A stretch of 64,000 bases of DNA from Affinundibacterium seohonense (GTDB taxonomy: Bacteria > Pseudomonadota > Gammaproteobacteria > Burkholderiales > Burkholderiaceae_D), in contig NZ_JACOFW010000008.1 of the NCBI RefSeq assembly GCF_014284305.1, positions 1 to 64,000 on the forward strand, read 5' to 3'. The notes beneath the pieces are model-generated. The model worked only from the letters and a program-made list of their open reading frames with translations. It was not told the DNA's origin and did not search any database. Made by a program: the position numbers and the translations under genes. Of the stretch, positions 28,235-38,623 are shown piece after piece (the stretch's first letter is position 1; each line of letters opens with the position of its first letter).

Positions 28235-28634
28235 ATGATTTTTCCGGTAAAAAGTAATAGCTATACTGGCTTAAAATAGATTACTGCATTTTAGCGTGGC
28301 GTTAACATCCTGCTGCTTGCAATCACCAATTTAGTTGTGCAAAATGACCCGCCCTGTCTTTGATTAACAAACGAGAACATTCGATCCTGAAATTCCGCCC
28401 CGCGGATATAAGCCCCTGCCGCAGACATCAAACATCCTGCCAACGTGATTAATAAATACCCTCAAGCTTAAAGAGGACTAGCACAAAATCTCTTACAAAT
28501 TTGATGAGGCTTCTGACGCCCAACCCCATTTACAGCAAATCCATATAAGAATATACCCTTAAATTCTTTTGAATTTACAAGGCTCTCGCTTATGCTCAAT
28601 GTCCATCTTGGAATCACTTAGCAATGAGGATCTT
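28235..28634. other. 400-base intergenic region with a short inverted repeat upstream of cysK
   Basis: No gene is supported. It carries the divergent promoters of the ANTAR regulator and cysK. TAAATTC (28560-28566) and GAATTTA (28571-28577) form a perfect inverted repeat about 60 bases before the cysK ATG, and could be an operator (CysB is the usual regulator of cysK). No riboswitch fold is apparent. Confidence 0.35.
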
Positions 28635-29618
28635 ATGCCAATTTTTCAGAATAATGCCGACTCTATCGGCCGCACGCCCTTAATCAAACTCAATCGTGTT
28701 GGTGATGGGGCTGGTGCGACCATCCTCGCGAAAATCGAGGGACGTAATCCTGCGTACTCGGTCAAGTGCCGTATCGGTGCAGCGATGGTGGCGGATGCGG
28801 AAGCGCGTGGATTACTTGGACCGGGTAAAGAACTCATCGAACCGACTAGCGGCAATACGGGTATTGCACTAGCGTTTGTGGCCGCGGCAAAAGGCATACC
28901 GCTAACATTGACGATGCCAGAGACCATGAGTATCGAACGTCGAAAACTATTGGTCGCCTACGGTGCCAAGTTGATTCTGACCGAAGGTGCGAAAGGGATG
29001 AATGGTGCGATTGCCAAAGCGGAGGAAATTCGCGCTAGTGATCCAGAGCGTTATGTCTTGTTACAGCAATTTAAGAATCCTGCCAATCCAGCAATTCATG
29101 AAAAAACCACTGGGCCAGAAATTTGGAATGATACTGAGGGCGCGGTCGATATTTTTGTTGCCGGTGTTGGCACTGGTGGCACCATAACCGGCGTATCGCG
29201 CTATATCAAACAAACCCAAGGCAAAGCGATCCAAACCGTGGCGGTTGAACCCACGACCAGCCCCGTGTTAACGCAAAAACGCAATGGGCAGGAAATTAAA
29301 CCAGCGCCACACAAAATTCAAGGTATCGGTGCTGGCTTTGTGCCAGATGTTCTGGATCTGACTTTGGTCGATCAAATTGAACAAGTCAGCAATGAAGAAG
29401 CCGTTGAGTATGCGCAGCGACTAGCAAAAGAGGAAGGCATCTTGGCAGGCATCTCTTGCGGTGCAGCTACCGCAGTCGCAGTGCGCCTAGCGAAATTACC
29501 TGAGAATGCTGGCAAAACCATCGTCGTAGTTTTACCTGATTCAGGCGAACGCTATTTGAGTTCGATTTTGTTTGATGGTTATTTCGATGCGAACGGTATT
29601 GCCATCGCAGGCAATTAA
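28635..29618 (+). CDS. cysK: Cysteine synthase A (O-acetylserine sulfhydrylase)
   Basis: It makes cysteine from O-acetylserine and sulfide with PLP. The Schiff-base Lys44 lies in [12 protein letters not shown], which is the CysK rather than the CysM form. [32 protein letters not shown] and [15 protein letters not shown] are also diagnostic, and [12 protein letters not shown] forms the late loop. With the ATG at 28635 (GAGGA before it) the length of 327 aa matches the family; the frame opening at 28569 adds 22 unsupported residues. It is convergent with the large sensor kinase, 22 bases away. Confidence 0.95.
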   Translation: MPIFQNNADSIGRTPLIKLNRVGDGAGATILAKIEGRNPAYSVKCRIGAAMVADAEARGLLGPGKELIEPTSGNTGIALAFVAAAKGIPLTLTMPETMSIERRKLLVAYGAKLILTEGAKGMNGAIAKAEEIRASDPERYVLLQQFKNPANPAIHEKTTGPEIWNDTEGAVDIFVAGVGTGGTITGVSRYIKQTQGKAIQTVAVEPTTSPVLTQKRNGQEIKPAPHKIQGIGAGFVPDVLDLTLVDQIEQVSNEEAVEYAQRLAKEEGILAGISCGAATAVAVRLAKLPENAGKTIVVVLPDSGERYLSSILFDGYFDANGIAIAGN

Positions 29619-29640
29619 TTCCAGCGATTGAGGCCAGCGA

Positions 29641-32600
29641 CTACGTTGTTACCCCTTGATTGCGCTCGGGTGCAATCAAGGGCAATGTGATTTCAAAGCT
29701 GGTACCTTCACCAAGCGCACTTTTTACCTGCACGCTTCCACCCAGCACAGAATTGATGATGTTGTAGCAGATATGTAATCCCAAACCACTACCCCCCTGT
29801 CCTAAACGCGTGGTAAAAAACGGATCAAAAATACGGCTCAAATTCGCTTCGCTAATGCCGTGTCCATTGTCACTAAAAATTAATCGCACTTGTTTGTCAT
29901 TTAGGAGATCGGCTTTGAGCCACATCTCACCATGCTTACGTCCATCAAAAGCGTGAACCATCGCATTGATCACTAGATTGCTCAGCACCTGCGCAAACGG
30001 CCCTGGAAAACTGTCCATAAAAATAGTCGAGGGTAGCTCGATATGCAAGTGATGTTCTTCTCGTTTTAGACGATTGGAAATTGTTAAAGCGACTTCTTCA
30101 CTGACGGTTTTCAAGTTAAATTGTCGTCTTTGATCAGACACTTGATCGACGGCGATCTGTTTGAAACCAACAATTAAATCCGATGCGACAGATAAATTTC
30201 GCACCAATAATCCAGCCGATGTCTCCGTTGCGCGAGCGAACACATCGAGGTTAGAGCGGCGCACTTTTCCTGTTTCAATTTCAACCAAAAATTTCTCACT
30301 CATTTCCTGCATCGTGCTGGCGGTGAGCAAACTATTTCCCAACGGCGTATTGAGTTCATGAGCAACGCCCGCCACCAGAGAACCGAGCGCTGCCAGCTTT
30401 TCTTGTTCAACCAGTTTCGCTTGGGTCATTTGCAAATACTGGTAGGCCTCTGCATTATCAAATGCGATTGCTGCATAGGCTGCCAAAGTCCGTAAAATAT
30501 CGAGATCGTGCGAACGAAACGCCATCACTTGGTCACGTTGGATACCCAGCACACCGATGACTTTTGATTTAATGATCATGGGAACGAAAATGCCAGATCG
30601 AGCCGGCTGAGTCTCGCCTCCATCAGCTAGGCGTACTTGCCAGTGATCAGACTCGCCGCGATTAATGCTGTCTCGATCACGACTATCGAATTGATAGTCA
30701 TCGATCTTGATTTCCATCGCGGATAAAACACATTTCGAAGTCGGCTGCTCTATCGCATCTAGGCTACGTTGATACACTTCAACCAAGCGACCATGTGCCA
30801 TGACAAAGTTAAATTCGATCTGACGACTTTCCCAATTCACCATTCCAATACCAAATGACATTGCTGGAATCAGTCGATTGACGTGCTGATACAAAACTTG
30901 CTGTATGGTCGTGGTATCGAGGCTGGCGATAATCTCGCGTCCGATTTCGCTGAGTAAGGCAATATCTTTTCTCGCTTGTTCGGCAATTTCTCTTTGTTCG
31001 ATCGCCTCACCTGTTCGTGCTGCGACCTCATTCTGCAAATAGATTTGATTTGCACGAAAACTTCTAACACGCAGTCGGTATACCGCAACGACAATCGCCA
31101 ACAACAACAGCAATAGACTTAAATACGACCACCAAGTACGCCAAAATGGTGGCAAAACTTCCACTTCTAACAGCATCGTGGTGTCACTCCACACACCATC
31201 CGGATTCGCCGCCCTTGCATATAGACGATAATTTCCAGGATTTAAATTGGTGTAAGTCGCTGTCCCCTGGGCCTCTAATCCATAAATCCAATCGGGATCC
31301 GATCCTTCCAACTTCCAGGCATAGCGATTCTGGCTCCGATTAAAATACTGCAATGCTGATAATTGAAAACTCACCATGGTATGTTTATGCGTCAATCGTA
31401 TTTTTTTTGCCGGATGCAGCGCACCAGTAATACCAAGTTCTTCGAGACTAGTATTGTCAACGCTGTCTTTTGTACCGATTCCGAATAAATTGATCCACTC
31501 ACGATCATTACGATTCGATGCTTTTTGTCGTGAATTGTCGCTGTCCGCTATCGGTTTGGTCTCGTCATGTCGAATCTTGTGAGACGCCTGTACAGATCGG
31601 TTAAATAAGAGGATATCGCTAAGTACGACTTTCGGCGGGAGTAAATTATCAGTTAACTCTTCGGGTTTAAAGCGGATTAATCCCTTAGTGCCAAAATAAA
31701 GACTTCCATCGGGGCCGCGTGCACTCGCACCAAAATTGATGCCCGCACCGAAATGAGTTAGCGCCGGATAAAATCGAGCGAGATTTTGTTCTGGAAGTAA
31801 GCGAGTTAAACCCAAATCACTACCCAACCATATTTCTCCATTGAGTGCATCATGCAAAGAATCAAAACCACCTTGCGGCATATTTTTTGCACCGGACCAA
31901 GCTTGCAAATGCCACTCACCATTTTTTTCGCTTAAATCAAACAAACCAAGCTCTGTCGCCAACCAAATGCGGTTTTGCCGATCTTGCCGGATCGCCGCTA
32001 TGGCAAATTTATCGGGTTGGACGACAACTGAACTTGCCTGAACTACGCTCTGGAACGTAGATAATTCGGGACGCCACAAATATAAGCCACCCTTTGAGCC
32101 TACCCATAATCGCCCAACAGAATCAATCAATAAGCTGTCGACGACGTCGTGGCCGAGCGCACCTTTTTGTTGACTATCGGTGCGATACACGGTCACCTCA
32201 TAATTCGCCGAAACATCACGCCCGACTGCCTGTTTGATTTGATACAAACCCATGGCACTGCCAACCCACAAATTGCCAACCGTATCTAAGGCCATTGAAC
32301 TGATTGATGCACCTGCGGCGAGTCGATTTTTCAGATTAATCTCTTGACTACGCTGAAGGCGTGGATCGAAGACAAATAATCCACCATCCCCGCCTATCCA
32401 AAGTTTGCCGTCTGGCGATAAGAATTGCGATTTTATTTTCGTTAATGGCATTTGGCTTGCAGGAATTTTATGAACGTCCCCATTGTCCAGATTCAGACTT
32501 ACCAGTCCATCACTATAGGTGCCAATCCAAGCCACGTGTTCAGACACAAAACTCATAGCCATCACGATTGGTGACGTCAGATTTTTTTGATCCACCGATT

Positions 32601-33753
32601 CATTCAAATACAAGCTAAAACGTTTGCTGCGCAAATCAGCTTGCGATGCACCGCCATCACTAGTCCCAACCCATAAACTACCATTGCTATCCTGTGTCAG
32701 GCTTTGCACCACGCCTGCACCTAAACTACTAGTAATGGCTCGACTATGCACATAACGCTCTAATTTCTTACTTTTGTTATTCCACTTGCTAATGCCGTTT
32801 TGTCCCCCTTGTGCTATCCAAATAGCATTATCACTATCTCGAAAAATAGAACGTATCAAACCGGAAGGCAAAACAAATTGTTGACGAAGGGGATCTGGCT
32901 TTACCATCGCTGTTTCTATCCTCCAAATCTGCAAACCGTTCTCCATACCCACCCAAAGTCTTTGCTCTGCATCCAAAGCCAAGCTACGCACTTGGTAATC
33001 GACAGGACTATTGGACATCGGAGCGAGCGCTAATGTACTAAAAATCTGTTGTAATTTGCCGTCCTGGTCAATATGGGCAACCTGATTTCCCTGCCCCAAC
33101 CAAACTCCCCCACGGGTATCACTGATGACTGCGAACACTCGTCCTTGCAAGCGCGTATCATCTGACTGCCAGGCACTAAATTGACCTGTCCTAGTATCAA
33201 ACTGATAGAGGCCGCCAAACATTGCTACCCATAGTTTCCCAAGCGGAGCAACGGCAATTCCACTCACCTGCCGGTTCTGCAGACTTAAGGCCGTGGGCAT
33301 TACTTGCCTCTGAATTGTTTCGGTTTGAAGATCGAGCCGATCAAACCCTGAACGAGTCCCTATCCACAACACACGATCATGATCTTCAAATAAGGCCGTC
33401 ACTAGAGGGTTACTGATACTGGCCTGATTTTGATCATCAAATTCAAATTTTTTTATTTGTCGCCCATCATATCGAGCTAGGCCATTGACCGTACCCAACC
33501 ACATAAACCCCTGCGTATCTTGCAGAATGCTCACCACACTACTGCTTGGCAAACCATGCTCTTGGGTGAGATGGCTGAATCGTAAAGATTGAATGGAGTC
33601 GGCATGAACATGTGAAGCGAGAAGCAAGGTGAATAAGATCACGATCGCACGGTCACATATCCATCGTAAAGAGTAGGGAAGCCAAGCTACTAGGCGCAAG
33701 GACCTGCAAGTAAAGTTGAGCACCGCATTGAATGAGTAAGCATCGCTATTCAT
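29641..33753 (-). CDS. Large sensor histidine kinase with beta-propeller input
   Basis: A protein of 1370 residues. A signal segment (residues ~33-52) leads to a long periplasmic region of Reg_prop propeller repeats (residues ~55-720; repeated forms such as GLWVGTxxGLxRF, for example GFMWLGTVNGLARYD). A Y_Y_Y domain (~790-865, ending in NPDGVWSDTT) precedes one membrane helix (~870-893). A cytoplasmic GAF domain (~935-1085) follows, then HisKA with the phospho-His near residue 1132 in GVAHELNTPLGN, and HATPase_c with LVINAMVHAF and DNGHGISEANLSRIFDPFF. It has no receiver or HTH domain and no adjacent response regulator, unlike the hybrid carbohydrate sensors of Bacteroides with the same input. 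Its ligand and partner are unknown. Confidence 0.9.
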   Translation of the reverse strand: MNSDAYSFNAVLNFTCRSLRLVAWLPYSLRWICDRAIVILFTLLLASHVHADSIQSLRFSHLTQEHGLPSSSVVSILQDTQGFMWLGTVNGLARYDGRQIKKFEFDDQNQASISNPLVTALFEDHDRVLWIGTRSGFDRLDLQTETIQRQVMPTALSLQNRQVSGIAVAPLGKLWVAMFGGLYQFDTRTGQFSAWQSDDTRLQGRVFAVISDTRGGVWLGQGNQVAHIDQDGKLQQIFSTLALAPMSNSPVDYQVRSLALDAEQRLWVGMENGLQIWRIETAMVKPDPLRQQFVLPSGLIRSIFRDSDNAIWIAQGGQNGISKWNNKSKKLERYVHSRAITSSLGAGVVQSLTQDSNGSLWVGTSDGGASQADLRSKRFSLYLNESVDQKNLTSPIVMAMSFVSEHVAWIGTYSDGLVSLNLDNGDVHKIPASQMPLTKIKSQFLSPDGKLWIGGDGGLFVFDPRLQRSQEINLKNRLAAGASISSMALDTVGNLWVGSAMGLYQIKQAVGRDVSANYEVTVYRTDSQQKGALGHDVVDSLLIDSVGRLWVGSKGGLYLWRPELSTFQSVVQASSVVVQPDKFAIAAIRQDRQNRIWLATELGLFDLSEKNGEWHLQAWSGAKNMPQGGFDSLHDALNGEIWLGSDLGLTRLLPEQNLARFYPALTHFGAGINFGASARGPDGSLYFGTKGLIRFKPEELTDNLLPPKVVLSDILLFNRSVQASHKIRHDETKPIADSDNSRQKASNRNDREWINLFGIGTKDSVDNTSLEELGITGALHPAKKIRLTHKHTMVSFQLSALQYFNRSQNRYAWKLEGSDPDWIYGLEAQGTATYTNLNPGNYRLYARAANPDGVWSDTTMLLEVEVLPPFWRTWWSYLSLLLLLLAIVVAVYRLRVRSFRANQIYLQNEVAARTGEAIEQREIAEQARKDIALLSEIGREIIASLDTTTIQQVLYQHVNRLIPAMSFGIGMVNWESRQIEFNFVMAHGRLVEVYQRSLDAIEQPTSKCVLSAMEIKIDDYQFDSRDRDSINRGESDHWQVRLADGGETQPARSGIFVPMIIKSKVIGVLGIQRDQVMAFRSHDLDILRTLAAYAAIAFDNAEAYQYLQMTQAKLVEQEKLAALGSLVAGVAHELNTPLGNSLLTASTMQEMSEKFLVEIETGKVRRSNLDVFARATETSAGLLVRNLSVASDLIVGFKQIAVDQVSDQRRQFNLKTVSEEVALTISNRLKREEHHLHIELPSTIFMDSFPGPFAQVLSNLVINAMVHAFDGRKHGEMWLKADLLNDKQVRLIFSDNGHGISEANLSRIFDPFFTTRLGQGGSGLGLHICYNIINSVLGGSVQVKSALGEGTSFEITLPLIAPERNQGVTT

Positions 33754-33937
33754 TGAACTGCCTTGTCAGTATTACCAATTAGCTATAGGGCTAGGGACTA
33801 GGGGCTAAAGACTCTCGACTTCGACATATCAAGACAATAGTCCAACATGTGGCTACTACGATGTAATGCATTGTAGGCGGTATTTAAAATCGATGACATT
33901 GTTAAACGGTGGACGTACCGAAATTACGACATTTTGA

Positions 33938-34480
33938 CTATCCAAAATCTTTAAATGTTTCCAAATCAATCTGAACAGACTGATCACCGCCCGACATCCA
34001 AATTTGCCCGTCTTGTATGGTGCACTGCAGTTGCATGGTACGTTCAGCTAATTTGGCGAGTTCTTGACTGGTCTCAGACGCGATATTCTTTACACACAAA
34101 TTCTTTGCCCGTTCAAGACGGCTGTTCATTTGCTTCCACCAAATACTACTCGCATGGGCAAAACTATACACAAAGACTTGTTCGGCTCGTCCACACGCTT
34201 TCAACAAGCGACGGTCATCTGGTTGTCCAACTTCACCCCATAACAAAATCGCATCGGTATAGTCTTTTTCCCAAAAGTCAGGTTCTTCGGTATCGGAAAT
34301 TCCGCGCCCAAACGCCATACGCTCGCTGGCGTGAATAGCAAATGCTAACACTCTGACCATCATGCGTTCATCCGTCTCCGAAGGATGGCGTGCAATAGTC
34401 AAATTGTGATCGGCGTAATAGCCACGATCCATGTCAGAAATATTGAGTTCTGCTTTATAAATTGTTGATTTCAGTGCCAT
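33938..34480 (-). CDS. yaeQ: YaeQ family protein
   Basis: A protein of 180 residues. MALKSTIYKAELNISDMDR, LTIARHPSETDERMMVRVLA, WGEVGQPDDRRLLKACGRAE and SIWWKQM closely follow E. coli YaeQ, whose fold resembles PD-(D/E)XK nucleases. Its biochemical role remains unclear; early work linked it to suppression of loss of RfaH. It lies 24 bases after purU on the same strand, so the two are probably co-transcribed. Confidence 0.9.
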   Translation of the reverse strand: MALKSTIYKAELNISDMDRGYYADHNLTIARHPSETDERMMVRVLAFAIHASERMAFGRGISDTEEPDFWEKDYTDAILLWGEVGQPDDRRLLKACGRAEQVFVYSFAHASSIWWKQMNSRLERAKNLCVKNIASETSQELAKLAERTMQLQCTIQDGQIWMSGGDQSVQIDLETFKDFG

Positions 34481-34504
34481 TGATATGATTTATGTTTCAA
34501 AAAA

Positions 34505-35371
34505 TTATTTAAATACGACGGTCTTATGGCCGTTCAAAAGGATGCGGTGTTCCACGAAATAATTCACTGCCCGAGCTAACACCACACATTCAACATCGCG
34601 TCCGATCGCGGTCAGTTTTTCCGGATCCATAGCGTGATCGACACGTTCGACATCCTGCTCGATAATCGGACCTTCGTCCAAATCACCGGTCACAAAATGC
34701 GCCGTTGCCCCGATCAATTTAACGCCACGGTCATGCGCCTGATAGTAAGGTTTTGCCCCTTTAAAGCTGGGCAAAAAAGAGTGATGAATATTAATCGCGC
34801 GACCATTTAATGCCTGGCACATGGTCGTCGATAAAATCTGCATATAGCGCGCCAACACCACGAGTTCGGCTTGATTGGCGTTAATCACTTCCAAGACCTT
34901 CTGTTCTTGTAATTGCTTCGCCTCGGTACTGGCCCCGGCCGCCAAAGGCAAATGATGGAAGGGAATATTGTAACTAGCGGCCAATTGATAAAAATCGGTG
35001 TGGTTAGAAATAATTGCCTTGATTTCTACTGGCAATAAGCCACTTTTATAACGGAACAAAAGATCATTCAGGCAATGACCAATTTTCGAAACCATCAATA
35101 CCACACTGGGCTTATGGTGTGCATCGTGCAATTGCCACACCATCTGCCAGCTTTGGGCAACTTCCGCAAACGAATGACGTAAAGTCGCGTCGTCGATAGC
35201 ACTATCTTCCAGCGAAAAATGAACCCGCATAAAAAATAGCTTTGAATGGGCATCGCCAAACTGTGCTGAATCAATGATATTGCAAGCATGCGTTGCAAGA
35301 AAACCGGAAACGCTGTGAACAATGCCGCGTTGATCTGGGCAAGACAAAGTCAAAATATATTCTGGACGCAT
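34505..35371 (-). CDS. purU: Formyltetrahydrofolate deformylase
   Basis: It hydrolyses 10-formyl-THF to THF and formate, balancing one-carbon pools and supplying formate for PurT. The N-terminal ACT regulatory domain (residues ~4-80) starts LTLSCPDQRGIVHSVSGFLA. The formyltransferase-like domain has VVLARYMQILS, INIHHSFLPSFKGAKPY and the catalytic GATAHFVTGDLDEGPII. The length of 288 aa is typical. Together with sdaA and the Kbl-Tdh glycine route it belongs to serine/glycine/one-carbon metabolism, though it is not adjacent. Confidence 0.95.
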   Translation of the reverse strand: MRPEYILTLSCPDQRGIVHSVSGFLATHACNIIDSAQFGDAHSKLFFMRVHFSLEDSAIDDATLRHSFAEVAQSWQMVWQLHDAHHKPSVVLMVSKIGHCLNDLLFRYKSGLLPVEIKAIISNHTDFYQLAASYNIPFHHLPLAAGASTEAKQLQEQKVLEVINANQAELVVLARYMQILSTTMCQALNGRAINIHHSFLPSFKGAKPYYQAHDRGVKLIGATAHFVTGDLDEGPIIEQDVERVDHAMDPEKLTAIGRDVECVVLARAVNYFVEHRILLNGHKTVVFK

Positions 35372-35544
35372 AAGGTGTTGAGACTAGCCGGAAAGAAATA
35401 GAAAGCAAACTAAGCGAAAAAAACAACCCACATTGTCTCATGCCCACCGTCATATTTGCCTCGCTAAGGCCACGAAATAAAAGCACACTCGTACTTTTTG
35501 CGCTATAGTCGTAGAGCATTTCAAACCACTCAGGAGTTCAGCTC

Positions 35545-36579
35545 ATGTCAAACAATATTCTCAATCACCAAATCCGTCTCGCGGCTCGTCCTGTTGGCTT
35601 CCCCAAAGACAGCGATTGGCTGCACACAGAGGAGCCCGTGCGCGAACTAAATGAGGGAGAGATTCTGGTAAAAACGCTATTCATTTCCATCGACCCCGCT
35701 ATGCGTGGCTGGATGAATGGTGGCAAATCCTATATACGTCCTGTGGAAATAAATGAAGTGATGCGCGCTGGTGGGGTTGGTATTGTCATCGCATCGAAAT
35801 CCGACCAATTTCAGGTAGGTCAACATCTCAGCGGTAGCCTTGGTGTACAAGAATATTGGATCGGCATGGCAAACGACAAGTATGCCGGCTTTTATCCCAT
35901 TGATCCTCAAGTAGCCCCCTTGCCTAGCTACCTAAATGCCTTGGGCATGCCTGGTATGACTGCTTATTTTGGCCTGCTCGAGGTTGGTCAACCCAAGGCG
36001 GGCGAAACAGTGGTCGTGTCTGGCGCCGCGGGCGCGGTTGGACAAACAGTTGGGCAGGTCGCGAAACAACATGGCTGCCGTGTGGTCGGTATTGCGGGCG
36101 GTCAGGAGAAATGTGATTTTGTCGTGAATGAGTTGGGTTTTGACGCCTGCATAGACTACAAGGGTGGCTCAGTCAAGGACGGTTTGAAACAGCACTGCCC
36201 GAATGGCGTCGATATTTATTTCGACAATGTGGGTGGAGACATTTTGGATACGGTGCTGACCCGCATCAATATGAAAGCGCGAATTATTATTTGTGGTGCC
36301 ATCTCGCAATACAACAATACGACCGCGATCAAAGGCCCATCCAATTATCTGTCACTCTTGGTGAATCGCGCAAAAATGGAGGGGATTGTGGTGTTTGACT
36401 ATGTGAAACGCTATCCCGAAGCTGTGCAACAAATGAGTGAATGGATGAAGGCAGGTCAATTTCATACCCGTGAAGATATCATTCAAGGTTTGGACAAATT
36501 TCCAGAAGCTTTGATGATGCTGTTTGAGGGTAAAAATTTTGGTAAGCTTATTTTACAAATCAATCCATCCCAAGGCTAA
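35545..36579 (+). CDS. NADP-dependent oxidoreductase, CurA/PTGR-type
   Basis: A zinc-free medium-chain dehydrogenase of 344 residues that reduces C=C bonds of alpha,beta-unsaturated ketones. Related enzymes include E. coli CurA and leukotriene B4 12-hydroxydehydrogenase. Seen: FISIDPAMRGWMN near residue 50, the nucleotide site VVSGAAGAVGQTVGQVAKQHGC near 153-174, and YFDNVGGDILD. CAGGAG stands before the ATG. It diverges from purU, with 173 bases between. The natural substrate is not known. Confidence 0.9.
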   Translation: MSNNILNHQIRLAARPVGFPKDSDWLHTEEPVRELNEGEILVKTLFISIDPAMRGWMNGGKSYIRPVEINEVMRAGGVGIVIASKSDQFQVGQHLSGSLGVQEYWIGMANDKYAGFYPIDPQVAPLPSYLNALGMPGMTAYFGLLEVGQPKAGETVVVSGAAGAVGQTVGQVAKQHGCRVVGIAGGQEKCDFVVNELGFDACIDYKGGSVKDGLKQHCPNGVDIYFDNVGGDILDTVLTRINMKARIIICGAISQYNNTTAIKGPSNYLSLLVNRAKMEGIVVFDYVKRYPEAVQQMSEWMKAGQFHTREDIIQGLDKFPEALMMLFEGKNFGKLILQINPSQG

Positions 36580-36620
36580 CAACAACTCACCGGGATTCAG
36601 ACCAAAAACGATCACAAAAC

Positions 36621-36646
36621 TTGGCAATGAAATAGCAACATTGCCG
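36621..36646. terminator. Hairpin after the CurA-type gene
   Basis: CTTGGCAATG and CATTGCCGAG form a 10-bp stem (one G-U pair) with a 9-nt loop. There is no T tract, so termination is only suggested by its position about 40 bases after the stop codon. Confidence 0.35.
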
Positions 36647-36786
36647 AGCACTTGATCGCCAAAAATCTTGACCACTGTCTTATTCATACATGACCTTGAA
36701 TAAGAGATTGCCATCACAATTTCTACTGTGTAATATGGACTTGGATAAAGTTTGACGCAAAGCAATTGTAGTCAAGGTGAGGTTCT

Positions 36787-38112
36787 ATGAATAGCAATTC
36801 TAGTCAGCGTTGCTTATTGTCGCAAAACCTACATGCCGTTGTCTTAAGCAGATCACGGCGTTTGGCCTTTCTCTTTACCATTTGTGTCCTATTGATCTGC
36901 TCACCCAAGGTTCTTGCAGCAGAGCTGTCAGAACAAGATTCAAGCGTCAAAGTCAGCGGCTTTGGTACGTTTGGCGTCAGCTACAATAGCAGTGGTGAAT
37001 TTGATTATCTCAGAGACTTACTACAAACGCGTGGTGTGGGCTATAGTCGCCGACTTGACATAGGTTTGGACTCGCTGGTAGGACTTCAGCTCTCGACTAA
37101 ACTCAGCGACAGTGTAGAAACCACTGCACAGACCGTTATCCGACGCAGAGAAGGTAATTATCGTCCAGAACTCACTTGGGGTTTCATCAAATATTATCCT
37201 AATGATGAATGGGATTTTCGCTTAGGCCGACTTGGCTTTGATGTCTACCCGCTAGCCGACTCCAGAAATGTCGCCTACTCCTATGTTTGGGTTCGGCCTC
37301 CAGTCGAATATTTTGGAGGCTTAATTGTCAGCTATATCGACGGCGTGGATGCCGTTTATCAATATAGCGTTGGTAATGGTCAGGCAAAAGCAAAGCTGTT
37401 TGCCGGTAAGGCACAAGAACGCTTGCTGGCTGCAAGTCCCGATACGTACTTTTCGCTAAAAAATTCGAAAATTATTGGTGCTCAATTAGAATTCCAATCG
37501 CAAAACTGGTTGGCGCGAATTGGTTTGGCCGAGCTTCAATTTAATCATCAATATCCAGGCATACAAGGTTTAATTGATACGCTCAGGTCACCAATGTTTT
37601 CGCAACTGAGCCCTGCTGCGAGTGGCCTGGCAGAGAATCTTTCGTTTAAAGACAAGAAGATCCGCTACCTGTCGGCGGGTTTGGTGTATGACAATGGCCC
37701 CCTACAAGCGCAACTCATGCTAAGTCGCCTTAATTCACAGACGCTGAGTTTTAATTCAAATGTCGCGGGCTTTTTCACCATCGCTTATCGAGTCAAAGAA
37801 TGGACGCCTTATTTCACGTATGCCAAAACGCGTCCATCAGGCAACAAAAACATCGTGACAGGACTCCCCTTAACGACCTCTCCCATGGTCGACCAGATTG
37901 AAGCTGGTATTCAGAGTTTCTTAAAAGCGACTCGCAATGAACAGCACTCACAGTCTATCGGCCTTCGTTATAGTTTGAATCACACCAGTGACATAAAGAT
38001 TCAAGTTGACATGATCAGCAACAAAGAACGTCTGATCGTCAGACAAGCGCGAGCCGGTTGGAACGGCAAAGGCACTATCATTAGTTGTAACTACAATTTT
38101 ATTTTCAACTGA
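36787..38112 (+). CDS. Predicted outer-membrane beta-barrel protein
   Basis: A protein of 441 residues. A long N-tail precedes a signal sequence (LAFLFTICVLLICSPKVLAA), with mature protein starting near residue 45. The rest alternates polar and aromatic/hydrophobic residues and ends in NYNFIFN, with the C-terminal Asn where porins carry Phe. It resembles porin-like barrels encoded with periplasmic binding proteins and diguanylate cyclases. AGGTGAGG precedes the ATG. It is first of three co-directional genes 28 and 36 bases apart. A specific pore or sensing role cannot be read. Confidence 0.7.
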   Translation: MNSNSSQRCLLSQNLHAVVLSRSRRLAFLFTICVLLICSPKVLAAELSEQDSSVKVSGFGTFGVSYNSSGEFDYLRDLLQTRGVGYSRRLDIGLDSLVGLQLSTKLSDSVETTAQTVIRRREGNYRPELTWGFIKYYPNDEWDFRLGRLGFDVYPLADSRNVAYSYVWVRPPVEYFGGLIVSYIDGVDAVYQYSVGNGQAKAKLFAGKAQERLLAASPDTYFSLKNSKIIGAQLEFQSQNWLARIGLAELQFNHQYPGIQGLIDTLRSPMFSQLSPAASGLAENLSFKDKKIRYLSAGLVYDNGPLQAQLMLSRLNSQTLSFNSNVAGFFTIAYRVKEWTPYFTYAKTRPSGNKNIVTGLPLTTSPMVDQIEAGIQSFLKATRNEQHSQSIGLRYSLNHTSDIKIQVDMISNKERLIVRQARAGWNGKGTIISCNYNFIFN

Positions 38113-38140
38113 GTTTAATTCTACAAAATACAACCAAGCC

Positions 38141-38587
38141 ATGTGTGCGCGCAAACCATTGATGATGCTGCTGCTGTTGCTAGTAATCGCAAGCTATAGC
38201 AGCGCGCTCAAAGCATCGAATGATTTTGTAGTCATCGCCAATCCCCAAGCTGGCATTGATAAAATGAGTAAGGACGAAGTGATCAATGTCTATATGGGGC
38301 GCAATCGCAAACTAACTTCAGGCATCACTGCCCAACCTCTAGATATCGCAACGCCTTTAGGAGAGAAGGCTAATTTTTATTTTGTGATGGTGAATAAAGA
38401 ACTATCCGAAATTAGTTCTTACTGGGCGCGCCTTCTATTTTCTGGCCAAGGATCACCACCAAGACAGGTCAGCACTGCAGAGCAAGCCTTGGAAATCGTC
38501 AGCACGAATAAAGGCGCCATTGCTTACATTGATCGAACAAAAATAGACCGACGGGTCAAGATCATATTTGATCCAGCTCGCTCCTAG
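38141..38587 (+). CDS. Small periplasmic phosphate-binding-like protein
   Basis: A protein of 148 residues with signal peptide PLMMLLLLLVIASYSSALKA. The mature part starts with FVVIANPQAGIDKMSKDEV and has INVYMGRNRKLTSG, which matches the first lobe of PstS-like binding proteins (PBP-like fold). It is far shorter than PstS (about 340 aa), so it holds only one lobe plus the GAIAYIDRTKI segment. With no transporter genes nearby it is more likely a ligand-sensing partner of the downstream diguanylate cyclase than an importer part; this is inference from the operon. Confidence 0.75.
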   Translation: MCARKPLMMLLLLLVIASYSSALKASNDFVVIANPQAGIDKMSKDEVINVYMGRNRKLTSGITAQPLDIATPLGEKANFYFVMVNKELSEISSYWARLLFSGQGSPPRQVSTAEQALEIVSTNKGAIAYIDRTKIDRRVKIIFDPARS

Positions 38588-38623
38588 GCAACATGGATTA
38601 AAAAAGAGAGTGAATCCACACAA

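Noticed and set aside
28235-28634. Riboswitch or leader RNA before cysK
   Set aside because: No paired-element pattern of a known class could be recognised; only a 7-bp inverted repeat is present.
33770-33820. GGGCTAGGGACTAGGGGCTA-like short repeats
   Set aside because: Low-complexity repetition with no further structure; probably chance slippage.
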